NCBI RefSeq assembly: GCF_017873715.1
Contig: NZ_JAGGKM010000005.1
Location: 372,001 to 436,000, forward strand
Source: Cytobacillus luteolus
Lineage (GTDB): Bacteria; Bacillota; Bacilli; Bacillales; Bacillaceae_L
DNA: 64,000 bases
Direction of reading: 5' to 3'
The translations under genes and the position numbers were made by a program. The notes below the pieces were generated by a model. That model ran no database searches. It saw only the letters and a list, made by a program, of their open reading frames with translations, and was not told the DNA's origin. Below, in pieces: positions 31,765 through 39,199 of this stretch (within the stretch, counting starts at the first letter, position 1; each line of letters starts with the position of its first letter).

Positions 31765-31811
31765 TAGAATTAAATTTAAGAATTATTATAGAATATAGCT
31801 TCAATCTTAGG

Positions 31812-31848
31812 AAGATCTTAGGGACTTTTCTCCTTAAGATCTTTTTTA
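31812..31848 (+). terminator. Terminator of the toxin-immunity operon
   Basis: AAGATCTTAGGGA (31812-31824) pairs with TCTCCTTAAGATCTT, then a T-run. Confidence 0.75.
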
Positions 31849-31997
31849 GTTTTTGGCAAGCTAAATAAGTTATCAATTTTGAATGAATTTAGGTTTATTA
31901 AATAAATGATGTCATTTACCAAGCTTTTAAAATATTATAAAATTAACATTTATCTTCACCTTTTCTCTTGACTATTCAAATATAGAAGTGGAGAGAA

Positions 31998-32078
31998 ATG
32001 CAATTCTTAAACAACGTGACTTTTGGTGAAGCTATAGTCGGCATAGTAGCCCTTGAACTTTTGAAAAATTGTACTTAA
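31998..32078 (+). CDS. Possible 26-aa peptide between repeats
   Basis: ATG preceded by GTGGAGAG; encodes MQFLNNVTFGEAIVGIVALE and a short tail LLKNCT, with a hydrophobic amphipathic middle. A spacer repeat follows within a few bases, as for the larger genes. The short length makes chance likely. Confidence 0.25.
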   Translation: MQFLNNVTFGEAIVGIVALELLKNCT

Positions 32079-32125
32079 GCTAAAAGGCAGTGTATCTGTA
32101 AGAAGCAGATATGCTTTTTCACTAT
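32074..32125. repeat. Cassette-spacer repeat 15
   Basis: TTAAGCTAAAAGGCAGTGTATC, then GTATCTG/CAGATAT hairpin GTGTATCTGTAAGAAGCAGAT and GCTTTTTCAC. Nearly the same as repeat 6 in sequence, 11 kb away. Confidence 0.55.
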
Positions 32126-32216
32126 TTAGGGATATAAATTTATTTACCATTTATCTTTAAACCGAAGTGTAAGACAATTAAGTAGAACAAATGAATTAAA
32201 AAAGGCGGGTTACTAT

Positions 32217-32849
32217 ATGGGAACAAGTTTTTCGAACGTACAAATAAAAACAAAAAATATAGAAGCAGTAAAAGAAGCACTTATAAAACTTCATGAAGAT
32301 AAAGAATCTGATAACTTGTTTGTAATGGGTAAACAAAAATATTATTTTGCAAAGTCAGATGAATGGATTACTCTTTTAAACGAAATGTATGATGGGTTTT
32401 ATTATGATTTTTCTATTCTCTTATCAAAATACATAAATGTTCCAATGTTTGTTATTGAATGTTTTGATGAATGTCTATTGGAGATATGTTTTATTCAGAG
32501 CGGGAAAATAGTGACTAAGCATAAATCTGATGAGGAAGAAGAGTTTGGCATAGATGAAATAAATGAAGAGATAGAGAAACTAAAAGAATTATTTGGTCAA
32601 GACATAAATGAAGACTATCTTCCTGAAGCCTCCAGTCATCAACTGGGGGATGTCGGAGCGATAACTAAATTATTAGACCTCTATGGTAATGAAGAAAAAC
32701 TTACTGAGATATTAAAGGTTGAGGATATTGAAGAGAAAATTTCTTCCTTAGAAAATTTATTCAATATCGATATCTGGGTTAAAGCTGATTGGATTGAGGG
32801 CGATGACGATTTAAAGTTGAAATTCCAACCGCTGTCTATAGAAATGTAG
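32217..32849 (+). CDS. Hypothetical acidic protein, possible immunity
   Basis: 210 aa, strongly acidic, no signal or membrane segment. N-terminal half includes VQIKTKNIEAVKEALIKL and KYYFAKSDEWITLLNEMY, a pattern seen in some SUKH-like or DUF immunity proteins. The C-terminal half is helical with LEDIEEKISSLENLF-like repeats. It follows the WapA toxin locus after a spacer repeat. RBS AAAGGCGGG before the ATG. Family not recognised with confidence. Confidence 0.55.
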   Translation: MGTSFSNVQIKTKNIEAVKEALIKLHEDKESDNLFVMGKQKYYFAKSDEWITLLNEMYDGFYYDFSILLSKYINVPMFVIECFDECLLEICFIQSGKIVTKHKSDEEEEFGIDEINEEIEKLKELFGQDINEDYLPEASSHQLGDVGAITKLLDLYGNEEKLTEILKVEDIEEKISSLENLFNIDIWVKADWIEGDDDLKLKFQPLSIEM

Positions 32850-32859
32850 GTTGATAAAT

Positions 32860-32930
32860 CTTCAACTAAAGGAGAGCTCTAATCCAAAAAGGATTAGAGC
32901 TTCTTTTTGTTGAACTATAGAAGCAAGAAT
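32860..32930. repeat. Cassette-spacer repeat 16
   Basis: TCTTCAACTAAAGGAGAGCTC, hairpin GAGCTCTAATCC/GGATTAGAGCTTC with a T-run, then TTGAACTATAGAAGCAAG. One of the clearest complete copies. The remainder up to 33153 is AT-rich with no gene seen. Confidence 0.6.
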
Positions 32931-33153
32931 GTTTAACATCTACTGGTTGCTGACATAAAACCGGGTGTTTTGTGCGTTTAACATGTTACCTATTTTGAGG
33001 GTAAAAAGAACAGTTGTTGTTTTCTTACAATTTCAATGGCGAACTAGTTTGAAGTACTTAAGAAAGTAGAAATTAATTCGTTTTTACGAAGGAAATATGA
33101 AAGGTTTGTCGAAAGTTTAGAGTAAATTAATTGATTGGTGGTATTTTCTAAAT

Positions 33154-36100
33154 ATGTTAAGAATTGTACACTTTTCAGATTTGCATTTAGACTCAAATGA
33201 AATAGAAGATGTTAAAAACTTTATCGTTAACCCAATGATTAAGGATCTTAAGAATTACAATGAACAAAAGGAAATAGACTTAATTGTTTTTTCAGGGGAC
33301 TTGATTGATAAGGGTGGAAGAAGTTTTGGAAACGATATATCACTTGGGTTTATGAACTTTGAAGAAATTGTAATCCAACCTATCCTTAATGCACTTAATT
33401 TATCTAAAGATCGATTCTTCTTTACGATTGGGAATCATGATATTGATCGAAATGCTGATAGCATTGTGCTTGAAAAAGGTCTCGAACACACCCTGGTAAA
33501 TATTTCGAATATAAATTCCTATATTGATACTAATGACTTACAAGGTTCTCAACGGGTTGTAGCTTTTAAAGAGTTTGAAAAATACTTTTATGAAGATTTC
33601 AATGGAATCAAAGAGTTATCAAATTTTCAGTCTGCTTTTAAGATACCAATATCAGGTATTGATATTGGTATTACTAGTTTTAATTCAGCCTGGAGATGTT
33701 ATGACAGTGACTTAGACAGAGGGAAGATTGTTCTAGGTGAGAGACAAATTACAAGAGCGAGAGATGTTATTAAAGAAGCTGATGTAAAAATAGGAATTAT
33801 TCATCATCCGTTAGATTTTTTTGCTCCATTTGAAACTAGAGTTATTGAAAGTATGATGACAACTGATTATGATATTTTACTTTGTGGCCATGTTCATGAG
33901 GGGAGTACATGGACTAAATCAATATTTCTGGGAACTACATACGTATCTGTTTCACCGTCCAATTGGACAACTAATTCTCGAACAAGTGATAGGTATATAG
34001 CTAATGGATATTCCATTATTGATTACGATATTGATAACAGTCGAATACAGACTTTATATAGAAGGTACAGTCATCCTAAGGAAAGTTTTGTAGCAAATAC
34101 TGATATTGGGGATGATACTGGAAAAACAGTATTTAATATGCCAAGTAGTGAAGTTGTAAAAAAAAGAGATGTTGAAAAAGCCATTATTACAACTATAAGA
34201 GAAGTTCAATTGGCTGAAATTGATGAACATCTGATAACTTATAATACTGAAACTCTTGCACCTAAAAAAATTGAAGAAATGTTCGTACTACCTAAAATAA
34301 CGGTCCAAGAAGAAATTGTAGTAAACGGTGATGAGGTTCATAAAAAAGAACAAACCTACAATATTGAGGATATATGTTCCTCGAGTCATAATATACTATT
34401 AGTTGGCGGAAAGGAATATGGAAAAACAGTTTTATTAGATAGAATCCTTCTCGAATTTACCAATAATATAGGGTCATATGCCAAGCTTCCTGTTTACTTT
34501 GATAATCAAGATATATTAAGAACCACTCGAATCGAAACGATTATTAGTCGATATTTAAATGTTGGAATAAGAGAAGTAAAGGATTTATTGGTAAATCATA
34601 ATCTTGTTTTAGTCATTGATAACCTTTCGTTTGATGAAAGTAATAAATCCTTTTTGTTAAAACTTAATGATTTTATTATGGAGTTCCCAGATATCCAAGT
34701 AATAGCTACTTGTACTAGTTCAATTGAAGGTGAGATACCTGCAGAAGCATTACATTCAACACCTCAACTATTACACTATTTTAAGGTTGCATTTATAAAA
34801 CGTTTCCGAACAAAGGAAATGAGAGAATTAATGAACAAATGGTTTATTGGACATGAGCTATTTGATCAACCAGATAAATTGCAAAATTTAATTAAAACAT
34901 TTTCGACATTGAATTTACCAAGTACCCCGTTGGCTGTTTCCATGTTTTTATGGATTATTGAAACGCAAGAAAATTACAAGCCGATTAATAATGCAACAAT
35001 GTTAGAAAATTTCATTGAACGTATATTTACAAAAACATCGGATAGTGAAATCTATTTAAGTGAATTTAACTTTAAAAATAAAGAACGATTACTAACGGAA
35101 ATTGCCTATTATATGTATGAGGTAAATGACATAAATTATCGTATCCCATACAGTGTGCTAAGAGGCTTTATAGAAGAAAACTTAAGGGTAAAGAAATTTG
35201 ATTACGATGAAGAAGAACTCTTACGTCACTTTATTAGAAAAGGTGTTTTAACAATTGAAAAAGATGGGCTAGAGAGATATGTGAAATTTAAGTTTACTTG
35301 TTTTTTTGAATTCTTTTTAATGAAGAATATTGATATTAATAAAAAATTCAAAGAACATGTCTTTTCAGAGGAACATTATCTCAATTTTATAGAAGAGATT
35401 GACTACTACACTGGCTTAAAAAGGGATGAAGCAGAGTTACTACAAGAATTTCAAAAAAGAATGATGAAGGAATACGATAAAATAAATACAGCAATTGAAA
35501 AAACCGATCTTGGGTATGACAATGTTTTTGAAACGTTAAAAACCATTACTGAGAAGTTAGATAAAAAGTTACTAGAAAGAATTAGCGATGAGCCAAAACC
35601 TTCCGAAGAAGAGTTTGATCATGTTTCAGATACTGCTTTAGAAAGTACAGATGAGAAACATGACATTGTTAAGAAAGAACAGGGTATCAATCCCTTAAAA
35701 AAACTAGAAAAGATGTGGGTAATCACTGCAAAAGTTTTAAAGAACACAGAAGAAACAGCAGTAGAAAACTTAAAAACACAAGCATACAGAGATATAGTAA
35801 AATGCTCTATGGCATTTGTTAGTCTATACAAATTCTTATTAGACAAATACTTTGAAGAGCAAAATGAAGAGGTTAAGCCGATTGATAGTAAGGAGGGGAT
35901 GGATGATTTCATTAGAAAGTTCCTACCTGCTATCCATCAAGTTGTAGTTTACCAAACGTTAGGAACTGCTAAACTTAACATTGTTATTCAAGAGGTTATT
36001 GAAAGTATAATGGATAATCCAAACGTAACAGATCTGGAAAAGTTTATTGCTGTATTTACATATGCTGATTTAAAGGGTAAGGATTACTTAAAATACATCG

Positions 36101-36354
36101 ACCAGTTAATTAAGAATATCAAAAGGTACTATATTAAAGACATGGTTTTTTTGAAATTGATAAACTATTACTATCAAACAAAATCTAAAGAACTTGAGGA
36201 TAATTACAGATCTTTACTTGGTGAGTTGATTCCCGATAAAAAGATAAATGTTCAGTCAAAAGCTAAGTTACATCGTAAGGGAAATGTGATTAGTTTATTA
36301 AAAGAAAAAAAATTGATTAAAACAAAGTTTAGCAAAGAAGAAATTGAAGATTGA
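33154..36354 (+). CDS. Metallophosphoesterase-STAND/NACHT-like NTPase fusion; candidate defence protein
   Basis: 1066 aa. Residues 1-300 form a calcineurin-like metallophosphoesterase with every metal motif: D9-L-H11 in HFSDLHL, GDLID (48-52), GNHD (93-96), HH (217-218) and GHVH (245-248). Residues about 400-720 form a P-loop NTPase: Walker A GGKEYGKT (418-425), Walker B LVLVIDN (484-490), then VIATCTSS and a LPSTPLAVSMFL segment as in NACHT/STAND proteins. The C-terminal 350 residues are helical and charged, a likely sensor. Enzyme plus STAND switch plus sensor is the Avs-type layout. The start follows a modest GGTGG RBS. Confidence 0.75.
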   Translation: MLRIVHFSDLHLDSNEIEDVKNFIVNPMIKDLKNYNEQKEIDLIVFSGDLIDKGGRSFGNDISLGFMNFEEIVIQPILNALNLSKDRFFFTIGNHDIDRNADSIVLEKGLEHTLVNISNINSYIDTNDLQGSQRVVAFKEFEKYFYEDFNGIKELSNFQSAFKIPISGIDIGITSFNSAWRCYDSDLDRGKIVLGERQITRARDVIKEADVKIGIIHHPLDFFAPFETRVIESMMTTDYDILLCGHVHEGSTWTKSIFLGTTYVSVSPSNWTTNSRTSDRYIANGYSIIDYDIDNSRIQTLYRRYSHPKESFVANTDIGDDTGKTVFNMPSSEVVKKRDVEKAIITTIREVQLAEIDEHLITYNTETLAPKKIEEMFVLPKITVQEEIVVNGDEVHKKEQTYNIEDICSSSHNILLVGGKEYGKTVLLDRILLEFTNNIGSYAKLPVYFDNQDILRTTRIETIISRYLNVGIREVKDLLVNHNLVLVIDNLSFDESNKSFLLKLNDFIMEFPDIQVIATCTSSIEGEIPAEALHSTPQLLHYFKVAFIKRFRTKEMRELMNKWFIGHELFDQPDKLQNLIKTFSTLNLPSTPLAVSMFLWIIETQENYKPINNATMLENFIERIFTKTSDSEIYLSEFNFKNKERLLTEIAYYMYEVNDINYRIPYSVLRGFIEENLRVKKFDYDEEELLRHFIRKGVLTIEKDGLERYVKFKFTCFFEFFLMKNIDINKKFKEHVFSEEHYLNFIEEIDYYTGLKRDEAELLQEFQKRMMKEYDKINTAIEKTDLGYDNVFETLKTITEKLDKKLLERISDEPKPSEEEFDHVSDTALESTDEKHDIVKKEQGINPLKKLEKMWVITAKVLKNTEETAVENLKTQAYRDIVKCSMAFVSLYKFLLDKYFEEQNEEVKPIDSKEGMDDFIRKFLPAIHQVVVYQTLGTAKLNIVIQEVIESIMDNPNVTDLEKFIAVFTYADLKGKDYLKYIDQLIKNIKRYYIKDMVFLKLINYYYQTKSKELEDNYRSLLGELIPDKKINVQSKAKLHRKGNVISLLKEKKLIKTKFSKEEIED

Positions 36355-36374
36355 TAAGAAATCCATAATAAATT

Positions 36375-36410
36375 AAGGCCTAATAAAAATATTATTAGGC
36401 CATTCTTTTG
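36375..36410 (+). terminator. Terminator after the metallophosphoesterase-NTPase gene
   Basis: GGCCTAATA (36377-36385), 7-nt loop, TATTAGGCC (36393-36401), then ATTCTTTT. Confidence 0.8.
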
Positions 36411-36429
36411 AAATTTGGGTTATAGAGTT

Positions 36430-36660
36430 TTCATAGGATGTGTATTGCATTAGATCATGCGATTGAAGAATATGCAATTCGACTTGCAGTTGCCGCAGCA
36501 ATTCCACAAACCAAATCGTAAATAAAGGTAGAGGTAATCGCGTCTTTCTGAGTTCTCGAAAGAAGGCTTATCAGTTGAGTTAGGTATAATTGACACTTTG
36601 CCAAGTTTCGCAGGAGTACAATTGGAAGATTTACAAATGCTTCAATCTGGAGACATATAA
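36430..36660 (+). pseudogene. Possible decayed coding remnant
   Basis: Two short open stretches in series look protein-like: MCIALDHAIEEYAIRLAVAA and so on (36438-36521), and a start-less run containing LSVELGIIDTLPSFAGVQLE (36538-36660). Neither has an RBS. They may be pieces of a lost gene. Low confidence. Confidence 0.2.
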
Positions 36661-36816
36661 GGTATTATTTACTAAATCCGAACCAATATTTAAGTGTTAA
36701 CGAATCTTCATCCAAGGACAGTTATCGAGCAGATAACAATAATAAAAAAGATTTTAGAAAGATAGATTTCTTAAAATGCATGATATTTGCTCATTAAAAA
36801 TCTTACCAAATCAAAT

Positions 36817-36885
36817 TGTGCTAACCGGAGCTCTAATTATAGAAGGTTTAGGGCTTCTTCTGTTGAAATATAGAAGCAGTTTAAA
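36817..36885. repeat. Cassette-spacer repeat 17
   Basis: TTGTGCTAACCGGAGCTCTAA, hairpin GAGCTCTAA...TTAGGGCTTC with short T-run, then TTGAAATATAGAAGCAGT. Confidence 0.55.
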
Positions 36886-36951
36886 GGAAGAAGGATAACA
36901 CAAAATAAAGTTGAATTTTCTCTTTAAACTAATAGGGCAGGTGTTTTTTAA

Positions 36952-37389
36952 ATGAAAGATGTTAGAGAACTAATTCATACAAGGAAATTAGGGGTAGATG
37001 AATCTGATATAAAAGCAGCAGAAAATAAGTTAGGTGCTGTTTTTCCAGACCAATATAAAGAGCTTTTCAAGTTAGTTAATAATGCAGAAATAGGTGAATG
37101 GATACTTTATCCTATCAAAGACCATAGAAATACTAAAAAGACCTGGGATGATGTTGTTAGACAAAATACTGTAGTCAGAGAAGAACATATGTCAGAAGAT
37201 CTTATTGCAATCGGTGATGATGGTTCGGGAGATAAATTATGCCTTAAAGAAAATGACGGAATAATGGGGAATGAGATTTATCTTTGGTATCACGAAGATG
37301 GAGAAATCGAAGAGTATGCTTCTAGTTTGAAAGAATTTATAATTTCAATATCAGATGAAGATAACGAAGACGATTTAGAGGACGAATAA
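36952..37389 (+). CDS. SMI1/KNR4 (SUKH) family protein
   Basis: 145 aa. The SUKH fold is shown by the early DESDIKAAENKLGAVFPDQYKELFKLVNN, in short ENKLGAVFPDQYKELF, with the conserved P-x-x-Y, the central LIAIGDDGSGDKLCL and a C-terminal helix. SUKH proteins are the most common immunity proteins of bacterial polymorphic toxins. No toxin lies next to it, so it may be an orphan guard. The tail is very acidic. RBS GGGCAGGTG precedes the ATG. Confidence 0.85.
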   Translation: MKDVRELIHTRKLGVDESDIKAAENKLGAVFPDQYKELFKLVNNAEIGEWILYPIKDHRNTKKTWDDVVRQNTVVREEHMSEDLIAIGDDGSGDKLCLKENDGIMGNEIYLWYHEDGEIEEYASSLKEFIISISDEDNEDDLEDE

Positions 37390-37392
37390 ATC

Positions 37393-37450
37393 CTTGTTCA
37401 ACAAACAGGTAGCTTTAACACAATAAGGAATAAAGTAAAGGAGCTTAAAA
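37393..37450. repeat. Cassette-spacer repeat 18 (degenerate)
   Basis: TTGTTCAACAAACAGGTAGC, then AATAAAGTAAAGGAGCTTA. Last copy on the right; it lies just before the Tn7-like operon region. Confidence 0.4.
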
Positions 37451-37605
37451 CATGCAAAGTTTATACATTTCTTGGATATTTGGGCTCTTTTTCTATTCAT
37501 AAAATATACTGCCATAAACAGCATTTTTTGACTGCCGAATACAAACTGGATTAATAGAAACTAAAGTTTTTCGGACCGGTTAGTTTTATTAGGAGAAAGA
37601 TTAAT

Positions 37606-37652
37606 AAAGCCTGTATCTATGATTACTTTGTAATCTTTGATACAGGCTTTTT
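37606..37652 (+). terminator. Strong hairpin terminator before the Tn7-like operon
   Basis: AAAGCCTGTATC (37606-37617) pairs with GATACAGGCTTT (37639-37650), with an inner GATTAC/GTAATC stem, then Ts. It insulates the transposition operon from upstream reading. Confidence 0.85.
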
Positions 37653-37808
37653 CATTCGGAAAATATACATATATATTTTTAAAAGTTAGCAGTTTCTTTT
37701 ATTTTTTTAAAATCATTTAACATATCAGGCAAGTAGACATAATAAAAAAATTGAATAAAATTCCATTACTTGTATATTTTAACTATTAAATATACAAAAG
37801 GAGAATTT

Positions 37809-39125
37809 ATGGAGAATATTTTAAAGTCACAATACCCGTCAAGAAGTGTTCTCTTCAATATTGAACCATTAGGTTTGGGAACACCTTATGTTGAATCATT
37901 ATCAAGTTATATTTCACGCCTAGCAAGATATCATTGTTTATCCACCGGTACTTTATTCTCGAAGCTAATTGCTATTTATTTAAACAAGTACTATATAACT
38001 GAAATTGCCGGAAGAGGAGGAGATGGATTCTATGATTCGTCAAATGGAGTCAATGGTATAGGAAGTCTTGCAATTGATTTTGTAGAGGTAATAGAGTTTT
38101 TAACATCAAGAAACAATATATCCAAGCTAACATTTTTGCCATGGTCAAGCATACTTCCTACAAGAGGGTTAATGGAAACAAAGAAAAAGTGGTGCCCGTT
38201 TTGCTATGAAGATTCATTAGCCAATCAAAGCGAAGTATATGATCCACTTATTTGGTCTCTTAAGGAAAGTAAATATTGCTTAAAGCATAAAGTAACCTTG
38301 GTTTCTACTTGTAATAGATGCTATAGGAAGATAAATTTCCTCTCAAGAGATTCAAACCCTGGGTTTTGTCATTCGTGTAAAAGCTGGCTGGGAAGCCATA
38401 CTGAAACTTTCTATAATGAAATAGAACCACTCGATATGAAAATTGGGAATTCAGAAAGAATTGGTGAAATGTTAGAAATTAGTTCTGGAGTAAGGCCAAT
38501 AAATATCCGGAGAAGCCAAGTTGGTGAAGCATTAAATTTTTACCTAAATAGCTGTTTTAAAGGTGACCTGAAAGCTTTTGCTCATGTTCTTGAAACTCCG
38601 ATAACTACATTTCGATATTGGCAAAAGGGAATAAACCTGCCTCCTTTAAGGGGTTTACTTAAGATCTGTTTAAACTTAGACATCGGTCTATTAGATTTTA
38701 TAGAGATGAAACATATTGAGATACATAGCTATGAAAATAAAGTATTTTCGCAAACGTATACAAAAGAAATCAAGAAGTATGATCACGACAAAGTAAAGGC
38801 AATTCTTATGGAGGAGATAACAAATCCTAAAGGTACATCATTATCCCAACTCGCTAAGGTCATTGGCTGTGACCGTAAGTTATTATATATAAAGTTTCCA
38901 AATGAATCCAAACAAATAGTAGACAATAATAAAAGCAACTTAATGTACAGAAAAATAGAAAGACGTGTCACCTCTGAGGAAAAGCTTTTAAAAGCTATCA
39001 AAAATTTACTAGATAAAGATTTATATCCTAGTAGACGAAGGGTTGAACATGAACTCGATGGGGAAATTTTACTAAAGGAAAGCCATTTTAGGGCAATATG
39101 GAATCAAATGATAAAAAATTTGTAG
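37809..39125 (+). CDS. tniQ: TniQ/TnsD-family target-selection protein (first copy)
   Basis: 438 aa from ATG 37809, which follows AAAAGGAGAA; an upstream ATG at 37770 lacks an RBS. The TniQ domain is seen in YVESLSSYISRLARYH near the N terminus, with zinc ligands in KKWCPFCYED and in STCNRCYRKINF...FCHSCKSWLG. The C-terminal half has TnsD-like helix-turn-helix segments (FRYWQKGINLPP, SLSQLAKVIGCDRKLLYIKF). TnsD/TniQ proteins bind the target and recruit TnsC. Heads a four-gene operon. Confidence 0.85.
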   Translation: MENILKSQYPSRSVLFNIEPLGLGTPYVESLSSYISRLARYHCLSTGTLFSKLIAIYLNKYYITEIAGRGGDGFYDSSNGVNGIGSLAIDFVEVIEFLTSRNNISKLTFLPWSSILPTRGLMETKKKWCPFCYEDSLANQSEVYDPLIWSLKESKYCLKHKVTLVSTCNRCYRKINFLSRDSNPGFCHSCKSWLGSHTETFYNEIEPLDMKIGNSERIGEMLEISSGVRPINIRRSQVGEALNFYLNSCFKGDLKAFAHVLETPITTFRYWQKGINLPPLRGLLKICLNLDIGLLDFIEMKHIEIHSYENKVFSQTYTKEIKKYDHDKVKAILMEEITNPKGTSLSQLAKVIGCDRKLLYIKFPNESKQIVDNNKSNLMYRKIERRVTSEEKLLKAIKNLLDKDLYPSRRRVEHELDGEILLKESHFRAIWNQMIKNL

Positions 39126-39199
39126 GAAAAGAAGGATTTAATTTATTAATTGTCGAAAAATTCAGATATATAGTAATAGTGCCAAGGATGGTGTGATTT

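Noticed and set aside
15350-37450. CRISPR array
   Set aside because: The recurring elements are spaced by whole genes, vary in the hairpin arms and have no cas genes nearby; no short regular repeat-spacer pattern exists.
37452-37502. 16-aa peptide frame MQSLYISWIFGLFFYS after AAAGGAGC
   Set aside because: Too short and lies in the flank of a spacer repeat; the RBS-like sequence is part of the repeat block.
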